64,000 nt of DNA from Achromobacter xylosoxidans A8 (GCF_000165835.1 NC_014640.1:682001-746000), one strand, 5' to 3'. Shown: positions 55,134 to 62,899, counted from the stretch's first letter. The notes: generated from the sequence alone by a model not told the origin. Numbers and translations are program-made.

Positions 55134-56123
55134 TCAGCCCGCGGTGATGTGTTCGGTCTCGATGACCTTGTTCCAGCGGGCCCGTTCGCGTTCGACGAAC
55201 TCGCGCGCTTCGGCGGGGCTGTTGCCCACCGGCGTCATGCCCAGGCGTTCCAGGCCGTCGCGGAAGGCGGGGTCGGCGTAGATGCGGCGCAGGTCGGCGC
55301 TGATTTTTTCGACCAGCGCGTCCGGCACGTCCTTGCTGGCGGCCAACGTCGTCCACGAGGTGACCGTCAAGCCGGGCAGGCCGGCTTCGGCGGCGGTGGG
55401 CACATCGGGCAGGGCGGGCGAGCGGGTGGCGCCGGTAATGGCCAGCGCCTTCAGCTTCTTGGCCTGGATGTAGCCGATGGTGGTGGGCACGTTCTCGAAC
55501 AGCAACTGGATCTGGCCGCCCAGCAGATCGTTGGTGGCGGCTGAACTGCCACGGTACGGGATGTGCACGATGGGCGCCTGCGCGGCCATCTTGTAGAGCT
55601 CGCCGACCATATGCACGGACGAACCCACGCCGGCCGAGCCGAAGTGCAGCGTTTCCGGCTTGGCCTTTGCCAGTGCGGTGAGTTCGGCCAGGGTGTTGGC
55701 TTCCAGCGCGGGATTGGCCACCACCACGTGCGGCATCTCGGCCACGATGGTGATCAGCTTCAAATCGCGGGCGGGCTGGTAGTTGAGGTTCTTGTAGACC
55801 CCGTAGGTGGCGTGCAGGCCGATGGAGCCGAGCAGCAGGGTATAGCCGTCCGGTCCGGAGTCGGCGACGAACTTGCCGCCGATATGGCCGCCGGCGCCGG
55901 GACGGTTTTCCACCACCACCGACTGGCCATAGAGTTTGCCCAGGTGCTCGGCCAGCAGGCGGCCCTGGATGTCGGAGCTGCCGCCCGCGGTGAAGGGCAC
56001 GATGATGCGCACCGGCCGGTCGGGATAGTTGGCTTGCGCGTGCGCAGCCAGCGGCAGCGTCGCTGCCGTCACGCTCAGACACAGCGTTTGCAGGAGGTGG
56101 CGCCAGGAGCGGCGGAGGTTCAT
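55134..56123 (-). CDS. Bug-family (TctC-like) periplasmic substrate-binding protein
   Basis: A 329-residue Bug protein with signal peptide (cleavage near AHAQA, about 31). The hallmarks are YPDRPVRIIVPFTAGGSSDI, VVVENRPGAGGHIG and VADSGPDGYTLL. ATG 56123 has AGGGGAAC 5-6 nt upstream. The gene is divergent from the LysR gene whose N-terminus carries a hexanucleotide repeat, and that regulator is its probable controller. No TctA/TctB genes are near. Confidence 0.92.
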   Translation of the reverse strand: MNLRRSWRHLLQTLCLSVTAATLPLAAHAQANYPDRPVRIIVPFTAGGSSDIQGRLLAEHLGKLYGQSVVVENRPGAGGHIGGKFVADSGPDGYTLLLGSIGLHATYGVYKNLNYQPARDLKLITIVAEMPHVVVANPALEANTLAELTALAKAKPETLHFGSAGVGSSVHMVGELYKMAAQAPIVHIPYRGSSAATNDLLGGQIQLLFENVPTTIGYIQAKKLKALAITGATRSPALPDVPTAAEAGLPGLTVTSWTTLAASKDVPDALVEKISADLRRIYADPAFRDGLERLGMTPVGNSPAEAREFVERERARWNKVIETEHITAG

Positions 56124-56206
56124 GTGGGTTCCCCTGGGAGGTTGGATAGTGCGGGGGCGCATCTGGCGGCGCCCTTGGGAAAACCAGTGTAGGAGTCTGC
56201 GGGTAT

Positions 56207-56227
56207 TTGAAAAAATTCTTTTTTCAA
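56207..56227. promoter_or_regulatory. Inverted repeat TTGAAAAAA-N3-TTTTTTCAA
   Basis: Perfect 9-bp arms (56207-56215 and 56219-56227) around TTC, 9 bp upstream of ATG 56236 in the divergent Bug/LysR gap. It is a candidate autoregulatory LysR site, or an AT-rich promoter region for either gene. Confidence 0.5.
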
Positions 56228-56235
56228 CATAGGCT

Positions 56236-57225
56236 ATGCAGAATTGCCATACATTGCCCCTGCCCCTGCCCCTGCCCCTGCCCCTGCCCCTGCCCCTGCC
56301 CCTGCCCCTGCCCCTGCCCATGAGCCGACCGCTGAATTTCCGCCAGATCGAAGCCTTCCACGCGGTCATGCTGGCAGGCACCACTACGGGCGCCGCGCAG
56401 ATGCTGCGCACCACCCAGCCTTCGGTCAGCCGCCTGCTGGCGCAGGTGCAGCAGGCCAGCGGCCTGAAGCTGTTCGACATGGAGCGCGGACGCTTGAGGC
56501 CCACGCGGGAGGCCAAGGACTTGTTCGATACCGTCCAGCGCCATTTCGTGGGGCTGGAGCGTATCGAGGATCGCGTCGCGGCGATGCGGCGCAGCGGCAG
56601 CGGCGTGCTGCGGTTGGCCTGCACCCCGGCGCTGGGCCTGGGCGTGCTGCCGGGCGCGATCGAAACCTTCGCGCAGCGCTATCCCGACGTGCACATCAAT
56701 ATGCAGACCGTGGGCAGCCAGTATCTGCGCGAAGGGCTGCTGCACGGCACCTACGATGTGGTGGTGACCACGGCGCCGCTGGACGGCGCGCAGTTGGAAA
56801 TGCAAAGCCTGCACGAAAGCGCCGCCGTCTGCGTGATGCGGCCCGATCATCCGCTCGCCGCGCAGCCGTCCGTCGGCATCATGGACCTGGACGGGCGGCG
56901 TCTGCTGGTGTTGAACGCCGATGACGACGTCTATCTGCAACTGCGCGGCGCCATGCAGCAACACGAGGCGCAGCCCGCCTCGGAAATCGAGACCACGTAT
57001 TCGTCCACCATCTGCGCGCTGGCCGCCGCCGGCAGCGGCCTGGGCGTGGTCAATCCCTACATCGCCGCCGTGTTCGCGGACCGCTTGGCGATACGGCCGT
57101 TCACGCCGCGCCTGCCGGTCCGCGTCAGCATGGCTTATCCGGCGCAGACCGCGCCGTCGTCGGTGACGGAGGCTTTTGTGGAGATCCTGGCGCGCGGATT
57201 CCAGGCGTTGCCCGGCGCGGCCTGA
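56236..57225 (+). CDS. LysR-family regulator with a Leu-Pro repeat tail
   Basis: A 329-residue protein if ATG 56236 is used: MQNCHT, then eleven Leu-Pro pairs, then the canonical LysR start MSRPLNFRQIEAFHAVM at 56320 (301 residues). The winged helix is at about 33-92 of the long form, followed by the effector domain. The ATG at 56320 has only the repeat (TGCCCC units) before it and no ribosome site, whereas 56236 has only a weak AGG, so the start is unresolved. It is divergent from the Bug gene. The repeat unit is six bases, so copy-number changes keep the frame. Confidence 0.82.
   Translation: MQNCHTLPLPLPLPLPLPLPLPLPLPLPMSRPLNFRQIEAFHAVMLAGTTTGAAQMLRTTQPSVSRLLAQVQQASGLKLFDMERGRLRPTREAKDLFDTVQRHFVGLERIEDRVAAMRRSGSGVLRLACTPALGLGVLPGAIETFAQRYPDVHINMQTVGSQYLREGLLHGTYDVVVTTAPLDGAQLEMQSLHESAAVCVMRPDHPLAAQPSVGIMDLDGRRLLVLNADDDVYLQLRGAMQQHEAQPASEIETTYSSTICALAAAGSGLGVVNPYIAAVFADRLAIRPFTPRLPVRVSMAYPAQTAPSSVTEAFVEILARGFQALPGAA
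56255..56319 (+). repeat. (TGCCCC)n hexanucleotide microsatellite, about 11 units
   Basis: Ten perfect TGCCCC units from 56255 to 56314 and a partial eleventh (TGCCC) that runs into ATG at 56320. The other strand reads GGGGCA repeats and has the runs of four G at short spacing expected of a G-quadruplex. It encodes Leu-Pro repeats in the LysR frame. Confidence 0.97.
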
Positions 57226-57282
57226 GCGCCGCGCGGGCGGCGTCCGGGCTCGCGTATCATCTTGCCATCGCGCCGGGAGGGC

Positions 57283-57510
57283 TTAGCTCTTGCGGTTCTC
57301 GTACGAAGTATCTAGCACGTCATCTTCCGGGGTGATGATGCCGGGTTCGCCGGGTTCCGCAATGGCGCGTCCGCGCCGCGGCATGCCGGCGACCTCCTTG
57401 CTGTGGTCCGCCATCGGCAGCACTTCGGTGCCTTTGCGCGGGTCGACGGCGACGGGTTGTTCCGTTTCGGCGGTTTTGGCCGCCTGCGGATCGGGGGCGG
57501 TTTTCAACAT
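57283..57510 (-). CDS. Small hypothetical protein, 75 residues
   Basis: A hydrophilic, proline-rich protein starting MLKTAPDPQAAKTAETEQP and ending DDVLDTSYENRKS, with no helix or known motif visible. GGAG stands 9 nt before the ATG. Codon use is ordinary for the region. It is most likely real but could be a chance frame; it lies between the LysR gene and the NadQ-like gene with no coding alternative on the same segment. Confidence 0.55.
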   Translation of the reverse strand: MLKTAPDPQAAKTAETEQPVAVDPRKGTEVLPMADHSKEVAGMPRRGRAIAEPGEPGIITPEDDVLDTSYENRKS

Positions 57511-57644
57511 GATGTCTGCTCCGCTTGCGGGCGTCCCAGGATGGCGACGCGCCTGGTTGCCACTTCCATCTTAGGACGGCACGCAGGCCCGGGAGCAGGA
57601 ATGGCTGTCACGTTTGCAAGGGGCTGTTGCAGGAGCCCGACCCT

Positions 57645-57650
57645 TATAAT
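57645..57650 (+). promoter_or_regulatory. -10 element upstream of the NadQ-like gene
   Basis: A perfect TATAAT. I see no -35 at a normal distance (TTGCAA and TTGCAG are at wrong spacing). The start site would be near 57657, about 50 nt before TTG 57710. Confidence 0.4.
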
Positions 57651-57709
57651 TTCCAGCGCCCTGCGGTTTGCCGCCAGCCGCCCGGTTTCTCACTTTTCCT
57701 ACGCCTACC

Positions 57710-58639
57710 TTGACTGAATCCGTCGAACGCTCCGTCCATGCTGAACTCGTTGCCGTGCTGGTCGCCGTCACCAACGGCGAGCCGCGGGTGCTGACGACCG
57801 ACGATGCGCGCGCCTTGCCGGCCGGTCCCTTCGAACTGTCGCACCGTTCCTTGCAGGCCGGCTTGCGCGCCTGGGTGGAGGAGCAGACTCATCACCCGCT
57901 GGGTTATGTGGAGCAGCTCTACACCTTCGCTGATGGCGACCGTTCCGATGAGTCGGGCGCGCGCGTCATGTCGGTCAGTTACCTGGGCCTGACGCGCGAG
58001 GCCGGCGAGACCGGCGTGGCGCAGGTCGGCTGGCAGGACTGGTATCGCTACTTCCCCTGGGAAGACCGGCGCGCGGGCACGCCCGCGCTGGTGGAGGAAA
58101 TGATCGTGCCGCGCCTGGCCGCCTGGTGCGAAGACAGTTCCGATGCGGCCGTGCGCACGCGCCGCCGCCAGCGCGCCGCCATCACCTTCGGGCTGGACGG
58201 CTCGCCGTGGAACGAGGACATGGTGCTGCAGCGCTACGAGCTGCTGTTCGAGGCCGGGCTGGTGCCCGAAGCCGCGCGGCGCGGGAACAAGGGCGCCGTG
58301 GTGCCGGGCGAACCCATGCGCCACGACCATCGCCGCATCCTGGCCACCGGCATCGCCCGGCTGCGCGCCAAGATCAAATACCGGCCCGTGGTGTTCGAAT
58401 TGATGCCGGTGCAGTTCACCTTGCTGCAATTGCAGTTGGCCGTGGAAGCGCTGGCCGGACGCGCCCTGCACAAGCAGAATTTCCGCCGCCTCATCGAGCA
58501 GCAGGCGCTGGTCGAAGAAACCGGTGAAATGGCCACCGGCACGGCCGGCAGGCCGGCCAAACTGTTCCGCTTCCGCCGCGACGTGCTGTTGGAGCGTGCT
58601 ATTGCGGGGAGCAAATTGCCGCTGTCGCGGGCGATGTGA
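57710..58639 (+). CDS. Nudix-related transcriptional regulator (NadQ/NrtR-like)
   Basis: A 309-residue protein if it starts at TTG 57710 (TESVERSVHAEL); TTG 57668 is an alternative and no ATG fits. The N-terminal Nudix-like domain keeps the shape GLRAWVEEQT-HHPLGYVEQLYTF at about 51-73, but the catalytic RE pair of the Nudix box is replaced by RA, as in ligand-sensing relatives. The C-terminal third (about 210-309) resembles a winged helix (GTAGRPAKLFRFRRDVLLER). Proteins of this type regulate NAD synthesis genes. It lies 82 bp upstream of nadC, whose promoter carries two dyads. Confidence 0.8.
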   Translation: MTESVERSVHAELVAVLVAVTNGEPRVLTTDDARALPAGPFELSHRSLQAGLRAWVEEQTHHPLGYVEQLYTFADGDRSDESGARVMSVSYLGLTREAGETGVAQVGWQDWYRYFPWEDRRAGTPALVEEMIVPRLAAWCEDSSDAAVRTRRRQRAAITFGLDGSPWNEDMVLQRYELLFEAGLVPEAARRGNKGAVVPGEPMRHDHRRILATGIARLRAKIKYRPVVFELMPVQFTLLQLQLAVEALAGRALHKQNFRRLIEQQALVEETGEMATGTAGRPAKLFRFRRDVLLERAIAGSKLPLSRAM

Positions 58640-58642
58640 GGC

Positions 58643-58671
58643 TTGACAAGCTTTATGCTCGTCTCTAGCAT
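58643..58671 (+). promoter_or_regulatory. nadC promoter
   Basis: TTGACA (58643-58648), a 17-bp spacer and TAGCAT (58666-58671). It begins 4 bp after the stop codon of the NadQ-like gene, so nadC has its own start. Confidence 0.75.
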
Positions 58672-58673
58672 AA
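58653..58673. promoter_or_regulatory. Operator-like dyad 1, over the nadC -10
   Basis: TTATGCT and AGCATAA form perfect 7-bp arms with a 7-bp centre. The core TGCTC-N5-TAGCA matches the pattern of dyad 2. It covers the spacer and -10 of the nadC promoter, so a bound protein would repress. Confidence 0.7.
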
Positions 58674-58711
58674 TTACTGCGCAATCCCTGCGCGCCTTTT
58701 TTTAATCATTA

Positions 58712-58730
58712 AATACTCAAAATGAGCATT
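58712..58730. promoter_or_regulatory. Operator-like dyad 2, over the nadC start codon
   Basis: AATACTC and GAGCATT, with one mismatch, face each other over 5 bp; the core TACTC-N5-GAGCA resembles dyad 1. The nadC ATG (58722) lies inside it. Dyad centres are about 58 bp apart. Confidence 0.6.
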
Positions 58731-59606
58731 AAAGCCGCAGCGCCTGTGACCGTCGCCCGACTGGCCGTTCCTCCCTTGCCGGAAGTCATGCTGGAGCCGC
58801 TGGTGCGCGCGGCCTTGCTCGAGGATCTGGGACGCGCCGGCGATCTGACTACCGATGCCATCGTGCCCGCCGACGCCACGGCGCAGACCCGCCTGGTCGC
58901 GCGCCAGGAAGGCGTGCTGGCCGGGCTGGACCTGGCGCGACTAGCGTTTCGCGCCATGGACCCGGACATCAAGTTCGAGGTCGCGCTGCGCGACGGCAGC
59001 GAGTTGCAGCCGGGGGCGGAAATCGCCCGCATCAGCGGCAATGCGCGCGCCATGCTGACGGCCGAGCGCGTGGCGCTGAACTTCCTGTGCCACCTGAGCG
59101 GCGTGGCCAGCGCCACCGCGTCCATCGCCCGCGCCATCGAAGGCTACGGCGCGCGCGTCACCTGCACCCGCAAGACCATGCCGGGCCTGCGCGCGGTGCA
59201 GAAGTACGCGGTGCGGGTGGGCGGCGGCAGCAATCACCGCCATGGCCTGGACGACGCGGTGCTGATCAAGGACAACCACATCGCGCTGGCAGGCGGGGTC
59301 GCGACGGCGGTCGAGCGGGCGCGCGCCGGTATCGGCCATATGGTCAAGATCGAACTGGAAGTGGACACGCTGGAGCAGCTGGAAACGGCGCTGTCGCTGG
59401 GCGTGGACGTGGTGCTGCTGGACAACATGAGCCTGGACGACCTGCGCCGCGCGGTCGCCATGGCGCGCGGCCGCGCCATCACCGAGGCCTCGGGCCGCAT
59501 CACGCCCGAAACCGCCGCCGCGGTAGCGGCCACCGGCGTGGACCAGATCGCGGTGGGCTGGATTACCCATAGCGCCAAGGTGCTCGACATCGGCCTGGAC
59601 GCCTGA
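58722..59606 (+). CDS. nadC: Nicotinate-nucleotide pyrophosphorylase (quinolinate phosphoribosyltransferase)
   Basis: Converts quinolinate and PRPP to nicotinate mononucleotide, the entry into NAD. A 294-residue protein with the conserved TCTRKTMPGLRAVQKYAV stretch, GGGSNHRHGLDDAVLIKDNH, and VLLDNMSLDDL near the C-terminus; active-site Arg, Lys and His residues are in place. nadA and nadB are not in the window, unlike many relatives where nadABC are together. Confidence 0.96.
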   Translation: MSIKAAAPVTVARLAVPPLPEVMLEPLVRAALLEDLGRAGDLTTDAIVPADATAQTRLVARQEGVLAGLDLARLAFRAMDPDIKFEVALRDGSELQPGAEIARISGNARAMLTAERVALNFLCHLSGVASATASIARAIEGYGARVTCTRKTMPGLRAVQKYAVRVGGGSNHRHGLDDAVLIKDNHIALAGGVATAVERARAGIGHMVKIELEVDTLEQLETALSLGVDVVLLDNMSLDDLRRAVAMARGRAITEASGRITPETAAAVAATGVDQIAVGWITHSAKVLDIGLDA

Positions 59607-59686
59607 GCCTGTTCGCCGGCTTCTAGCCGGCATCGCCCAAGTCCCTGCGCGCGCATGCCGCGCGGGGACGCTTGCAAGCCCGCATC

Positions 59687-60673
59687 ATGAATCGCCTGCT
59701 TAGCTCCGTTCTTACGTTTCTGGTCCTGCCGCTGGCCGCCTGCGGCAATTCGCCTTCGGGCGAAGCGCCCAAGGACGCCGCGTATCCCTCCCATCCCATC
59801 ACCATCGTGGTGACGTTTCCGCCGGGCGGCGGCACCGATCTGCTGGCGCGCCGCATCGGCGCCAGCCTGCAGGAGCAGTTCGGCATGGCGGTGGTAGTGG
59901 AAAACCGTCCTGGCGCCAGCGGCAATATCGGCGCGCGCGCCGTGGCCGAGGCGCCTGCCGACGGCTATACGCTGCTGATGGTCAACAGCTCCTTCGCGAT
60001 CAATCCGGGCGTCTACGGCAACCTGGGTTTCGCGCCCAAGCAGGACTTCGCGGCGGTCATCAATGTGGCATTCGTGCCGTCGGTGTACGTGGTGCCGGCG
60101 GCGTCGCCCTGGCACAGCCTGGACCAGGCGCTGGCCGCCGCCGCGCCGGACCGGCCGCTGCCGTTCGCGTCTTGCGGCAATGGTACGCCGCAGCACCTGG
60201 CGGGCGAGATGCTGGCGCGCGCCACCGGCGCGTCTTTGCAGCATGTGCCGTACAAGGGCTGCGGCCCCGCGCTGACCGACGTGACAGCGGGCCAGGTGAG
60301 CATGGGCGTGGTGACCGCGTCCAGCGCCGCGCCGCTGATCGCGGCCGGCAAGCTGCGGGCCTTGGCGGTGACCTCGCCCGCTCGCTCGCCGTTGTTGCCT
60401 GCGGTGCCGACGGTGGCCGAGCAAGGAGTGCCTGGCTATGCGCTGGACCAATGGCATGGCCTTCTGGCGCCGGCGGCGACGCCGCCCGCGGTGGTAGCCA
60501 AGCTGAATGCGGCGGTGGCGAAGATCGTCCAGCGCCCGGCTGTGCAGGCGGCGCTGCGTGAACAGGGTTTTACGCCTGCCAGCAGCACGCCGCGCGAATT
60601 CCAGGCGATGATCGATGCGGATATCGACCGCTATACCGCCTTGACGCAGGCGATCGGCCTGCGCGCCGACTAA
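59687..60673 (+). CDS. Bug-family substrate-binding protein, predicted lipoprotein
   Basis: A 328-residue Bug protein whose signal peptide ends in lipobox LAAC (Cys19), so it is probably membrane-anchored, unlike the two soluble Bug proteins in this window. The hallmarks are HPITIVVTFPPGGGTDLL, VVVENRPGASGNIG and APADGYTLLMV. It contains extra cysteines near 160 and 190 (PFASCGNGTP, YKGCGPAL) that could form a disulfide. No transporter membrane genes are adjacent; the ligand is unknown. Confidence 0.9.
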   Translation: MNRLLSSVLTFLVLPLAACGNSPSGEAPKDAAYPSHPITIVVTFPPGGGTDLLARRIGASLQEQFGMAVVVENRPGASGNIGARAVAEAPADGYTLLMVNSSFAINPGVYGNLGFAPKQDFAAVINVAFVPSVYVVPAASPWHSLDQALAAAAPDRPLPFASCGNGTPQHLAGEMLARATGASLQHVPYKGCGPALTDVTAGQVSMGVVTASSAAPLIAAGKLRALAVTSPARSPLLPAVPTVAEQGVPGYALDQWHGLLAPAATPPAVVAKLNAAVAKIVQRPAVQAALREQGFTPASSTPREFQAMIDADIDRYTALTQAIGLRAD

Positions 60674-60695
60674 ACGATGTGCAGGCCGCCCGGTC

Positions 60696-61376
60696 TCAGG
60701 CTGCGGCGGCCCGGGCGTGCTGTTCCAGCTGTTCCTTCAAGCCCGGTTGCAGCTTGAGCTGGCGCGCCAGTTCGTCCAGATAGGCGCGTTCCATATAGCT
60801 TTCTTCGTCCACCACCAAGAGGCTGGCCAGGTACATCTCGGCCGCCATTTCCGGCGTTTGCGCGGCTTGCGCGATGACGGAAGGATCCAGCGGGCGCGAC
60901 AACTCGGCTTCGAGCCAGCGGCGGTCTTGCGCGTCCGAAGACAGCTTGGACAGTTCGGTTTCGAGCAGGCTGCGTTCTTCCGGGCCGATGTGGCCGTCGG
61001 CCTTGGCCGCGCCGATCATGGCGGTCAGCACCGCCGTGCTGTGCTGCTCGGCCTGGGGCGCGGGCAGGCGGTCCAGCGTCTGCGGTGGGGCCGCCGGCGC
61101 GCCGGACTGGCTGCGCTGCCAGTCGCCATAGGCGCGGTAGGCCAGGGCGCCCAGCGCCGCCATGCCGCCGTACATGGCGACCTTGCCACCGATCTTGCGG
61201 GCCTTCTTGCTGCCCAGCAGCAGTCCCAGGGCGCCCGCGCCCAGCGCGCCGCCGCCCAGGCCGGTCAGGAAGGACGAACCCTTGCCGCCCGTGGCGTTCT
61301 GCACGCGATTGGTGGTGTCGGACAGCAGCCCTTGCCCGGACTGCAGCAGTTGATCGAGTAGTTGTCTGGCGCTCAT
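60696..61376 (-). CDS. YebE-type TerB-family protein (DUF533)
   Basis: A 226-residue protein. A glycine-rich hydrophobic segment (about 38-85, FLTGLGGGALGAGALGLL and the AMYGGMAALGALAYRAY helix) precedes a TerB-like helical domain (about 115-215) with DGHIGPEERSLLETEL, which resembles a metal-binding acidic loop. E. coli YebE is an envelope-stress gene. It is convergent with the Bug lipoprotein gene and divergent from osmC across 186 bp. Confidence 0.88.
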   Translation of the reverse strand: MSARQLLDQLLQSGQGLLSDTTNRVQNATGGKGSSFLTGLGGGALGAGALGLLLGSKKARKIGGKVAMYGGMAALGALAYRAYGDWQRSQSGAPAAPPQTLDRLPAPQAEQHSTAVLTAMIGAAKADGHIGPEERSLLETELSKLSSDAQDRRWLEAELSRPLDPSVIAQAAQTPEMAAEMYLASLLVVDEESYMERAYLDELARQLKLQPGLKEQLEQHARAAAA

Positions 61377-61405
61377 GCGGCCCCCTTAAGTGTGCTCAGG
61401 TATTG

Positions 61406-61421
61406 CGGATAGAGATATCCG
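61406..61421. promoter_or_regulatory. Dyad in the yebE/osmC divergent region
   Basis: CGGATA and TATCCG around GAGA form a perfect 6-bp inverted repeat, 30 bp upstream of the YebE-type gene. Candidate operator. Confidence 0.35.
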
Positions 61422-61466
61422 ACCGGCCCAGCGGCCAGAAGTTCAGCTTACAGTCAGTTGCTTGCG

Positions 61467-61532
61467 CTGGCGACGTACAGCGATCGTCGCCAGGTGATAC
61501 AACGTGGTCTGGGGCGGCCGCGGCGGCCGCCC
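61467..61532. repeat. Two hairpins in the osmC leader
   Basis: CTGGCGACG/CGTCGCCAG (61467-61493) and GGGCGGCC/GGCCGCCC (61512-61532) are perfect stems upstream of osmC. They could be an operator and a leader hairpin respectively; nothing more specific can be said. Confidence 0.4.
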
Positions 61533-61562
61533 GCCAGCACCCGTTACCAGGAGACAGGACCC

Positions 61563-61961
61563 ATGAGCATCCGCGTGCGCCAGAATGCGCCCAACTCGCT
61601 GCAATTCACCGCCACGGCCGAAGGCCACGATCTGCCGCTGGACATGCCCCAGCCGCAGGGCGCCGGCCCTGATCCGCACGACTATTTCGATACCGCGCTG
61701 GGCGGCTGCAAGGCCATGACCCTGATGGTCTACGCGCAGCGCAAGGGTCTGCCGCTGGAATCGGTGGGGGTGGAGGTAGTGCGCGATGCCGGCGAGGAGC
61801 GCAAGGGCATCTACCGCCTGACGGCCAAGCTGACGCTGAATGGCGAGCTGTCCGATGCGCAGATCGATGAACTGCTGGCGGTGGCCGAGAAGTGCCCGGT
61901 GCACAAGCTGATGACCGCAGTAGACGTGCAAGTGTCCACCGTGGTGGTGCAGCCGGCCTGA
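61563..61961 (+). CDS. OsmC/Ohr-family peroxiredoxin-like protein
   Basis: A 132-residue OsmC-fold protein. The two redox cysteines are Cys49 (GGCKAMTLM) and Cys111 (AEKCPVHKL), as expected for thiol-dependent reduction of organic hydroperoxides. AGGAGACAGG precedes the ATG. It is shorter than OsmC proper and matches the YhfA-like branch. It is transcribed alone and is divergent from the YebE-type gene. Confidence 0.88.
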   Translation: MSIRVRQNAPNSLQFTATAEGHDLPLDMPQPQGAGPDPHDYFDTALGGCKAMTLMVYAQRKGLPLESVGVEVVRDAGEERKGIYRLTAKLTLNGELSDAQIDELLAVAEKCPVHKLMTAVDVQVSTVVVQPA

Positions 61962-61975
61962 GCGGTCCGGCTGCC

Positions 61976-62001
61976 GCGGCTGGGGCCGTCGGCCCCGCCG
62001 C
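61976..62001. terminator. Hairpin between osmC and fabI
   Basis: GCGGC-T-GGGGCC pairs with GGCCCC-GCCGC around a 3-nt loop, between the convergent genes. No T run is present. Confidence 0.4.
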
Positions 62002-62009
62002 GCAGGGAC

Positions 62010-62795
62010 TTAGTCTTCCATGCCCGGGACGATGGTCGAGAAGCCCGCGTCCACGTGGGTGATCTCGCCCGTCACGCCAGCGGCCAGGTCCGACAGCATG
62101 AAGGCGGCGACGTTGCCCACGTCTTCGATGGTGACGTTGCGGCGCAGGGGAGCCTGGGCTTCCACGAACTTCAGGATGGCCGAGAAGTCCTTGATGCCGC
62201 TGGCGGCCAGCGTCTTGATGGGGCCGGCGGAAATGCCGTTGGCGCGGATGCCGCGCGGACCCAGCGCCGTGGCCAGGTAGCGCACGCTGGCTTCCAGCGA
62301 AGCCTTGGCCAGGCCCATGGTGTTGTAGTTCGGGACCACGCGCTCGGCGCCCAGGTAGGTCAGCGTCAGCACGGAGCCGTTGCGGCCTTCCATCAGTGGC
62401 AGGGCCGCCTTGGCCATGGCGGCGAAGCTGTAGGCCGAGATGTCGTGGGCGATGCGGAAGCCTTCGCGCGACAGGCCGTCGAGGAAGTTGCCGGCGATGG
62501 CTTCGCGCGGCGCGAAGCCGATGGAGTGCACCAGGCCGTCCAGGCCGTCCCAGTGCTGGCCGAGTTCGGCGAAGGCGCCTTCGATCTGGCTGTCTTCGGC
62601 CACATCGCAGGGCAGCACGATCTTGCTGCCGAATTCGGCGGCGAATTCGCCCACGCGGTCTTTGAAACGGTCGCCCACGTAGGTGAACGCCAGTTCGGCG
62701 CCTTGCTGGTGACAGGCGCGCGCGATGCCGTAGGCGATGGATCGGTTGGAAAGCACCCCGGTGACCAGGATGCGCTTGCCGGCGAGAAAGCCCAT
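62010..62795 (-). CDS. fabI: Enoyl-[acyl-carrier-protein] reductase (NADH) FabI
   Basis: Last reduction of each fatty-acid elongation cycle. A 261-residue short-chain dehydrogenase with the FabI nucleotide motif [14 protein letters not shown] and active-site Tyr147, Tyr157 and Lys164 (YNTMGLAK), matching E. coli Y146, Y156 and K163. AAAGGA precedes the ATG by 7 nt. It is the target of triclosan in relatives. The gene stands alone on its strand, 104 bp beyond the LysR gene's end. Confidence 0.97.
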   Translation of the reverse strand: MGFLAGKRILVTGVLSNRSIAYGIARACHQQGAELAFTYVGDRFKDRVGEFAAEFGSKIVLPCDVAEDSQIEGAFAELGQHWDGLDGLVHSIGFAPREAIAGNFLDGLSREGFRIAHDISAYSFAAMAKAALPLMEGRNGSVLTLTYLGAERVVPNYNTMGLAKASLEASVRYLATALGPRGIRANGISAGPIKTLAASGIKDFSAILKFVEAQAPLRRNVTIEDVGNVAAFMLSDLAAGVTGEITHVDAGFSTIVPGMED

Positions 62796-62899
62796 ATATC
62801 TATCCTTTGATTTTTTCCCTCTGGAGACCGCCTATTTTAAGGAGTTTGCGCGGTTTCGCGATATGAAAAACCCGGGGCCGGATCTGCCCGGATTGCGCT

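Noticed and set aside
53706..55544. 612-codon plus-strand frame over the propeller and Bug genes
   Set aside because: It spans a terminator and two genes with clear products on the opposite strand.
54184..56082. 632-codon minus-strand frame spanning the Bug and propeller genes in another frame
   Set aside because: Arg-rich shadow; it crosses the intergenic terminator and has no recognisable domain.
56255..56319. CRISPR-like array at the TGCCCC repeat
   Set aside because: The repeat is a continuous 6-bp tandem without spacers, and no cas genes are present.
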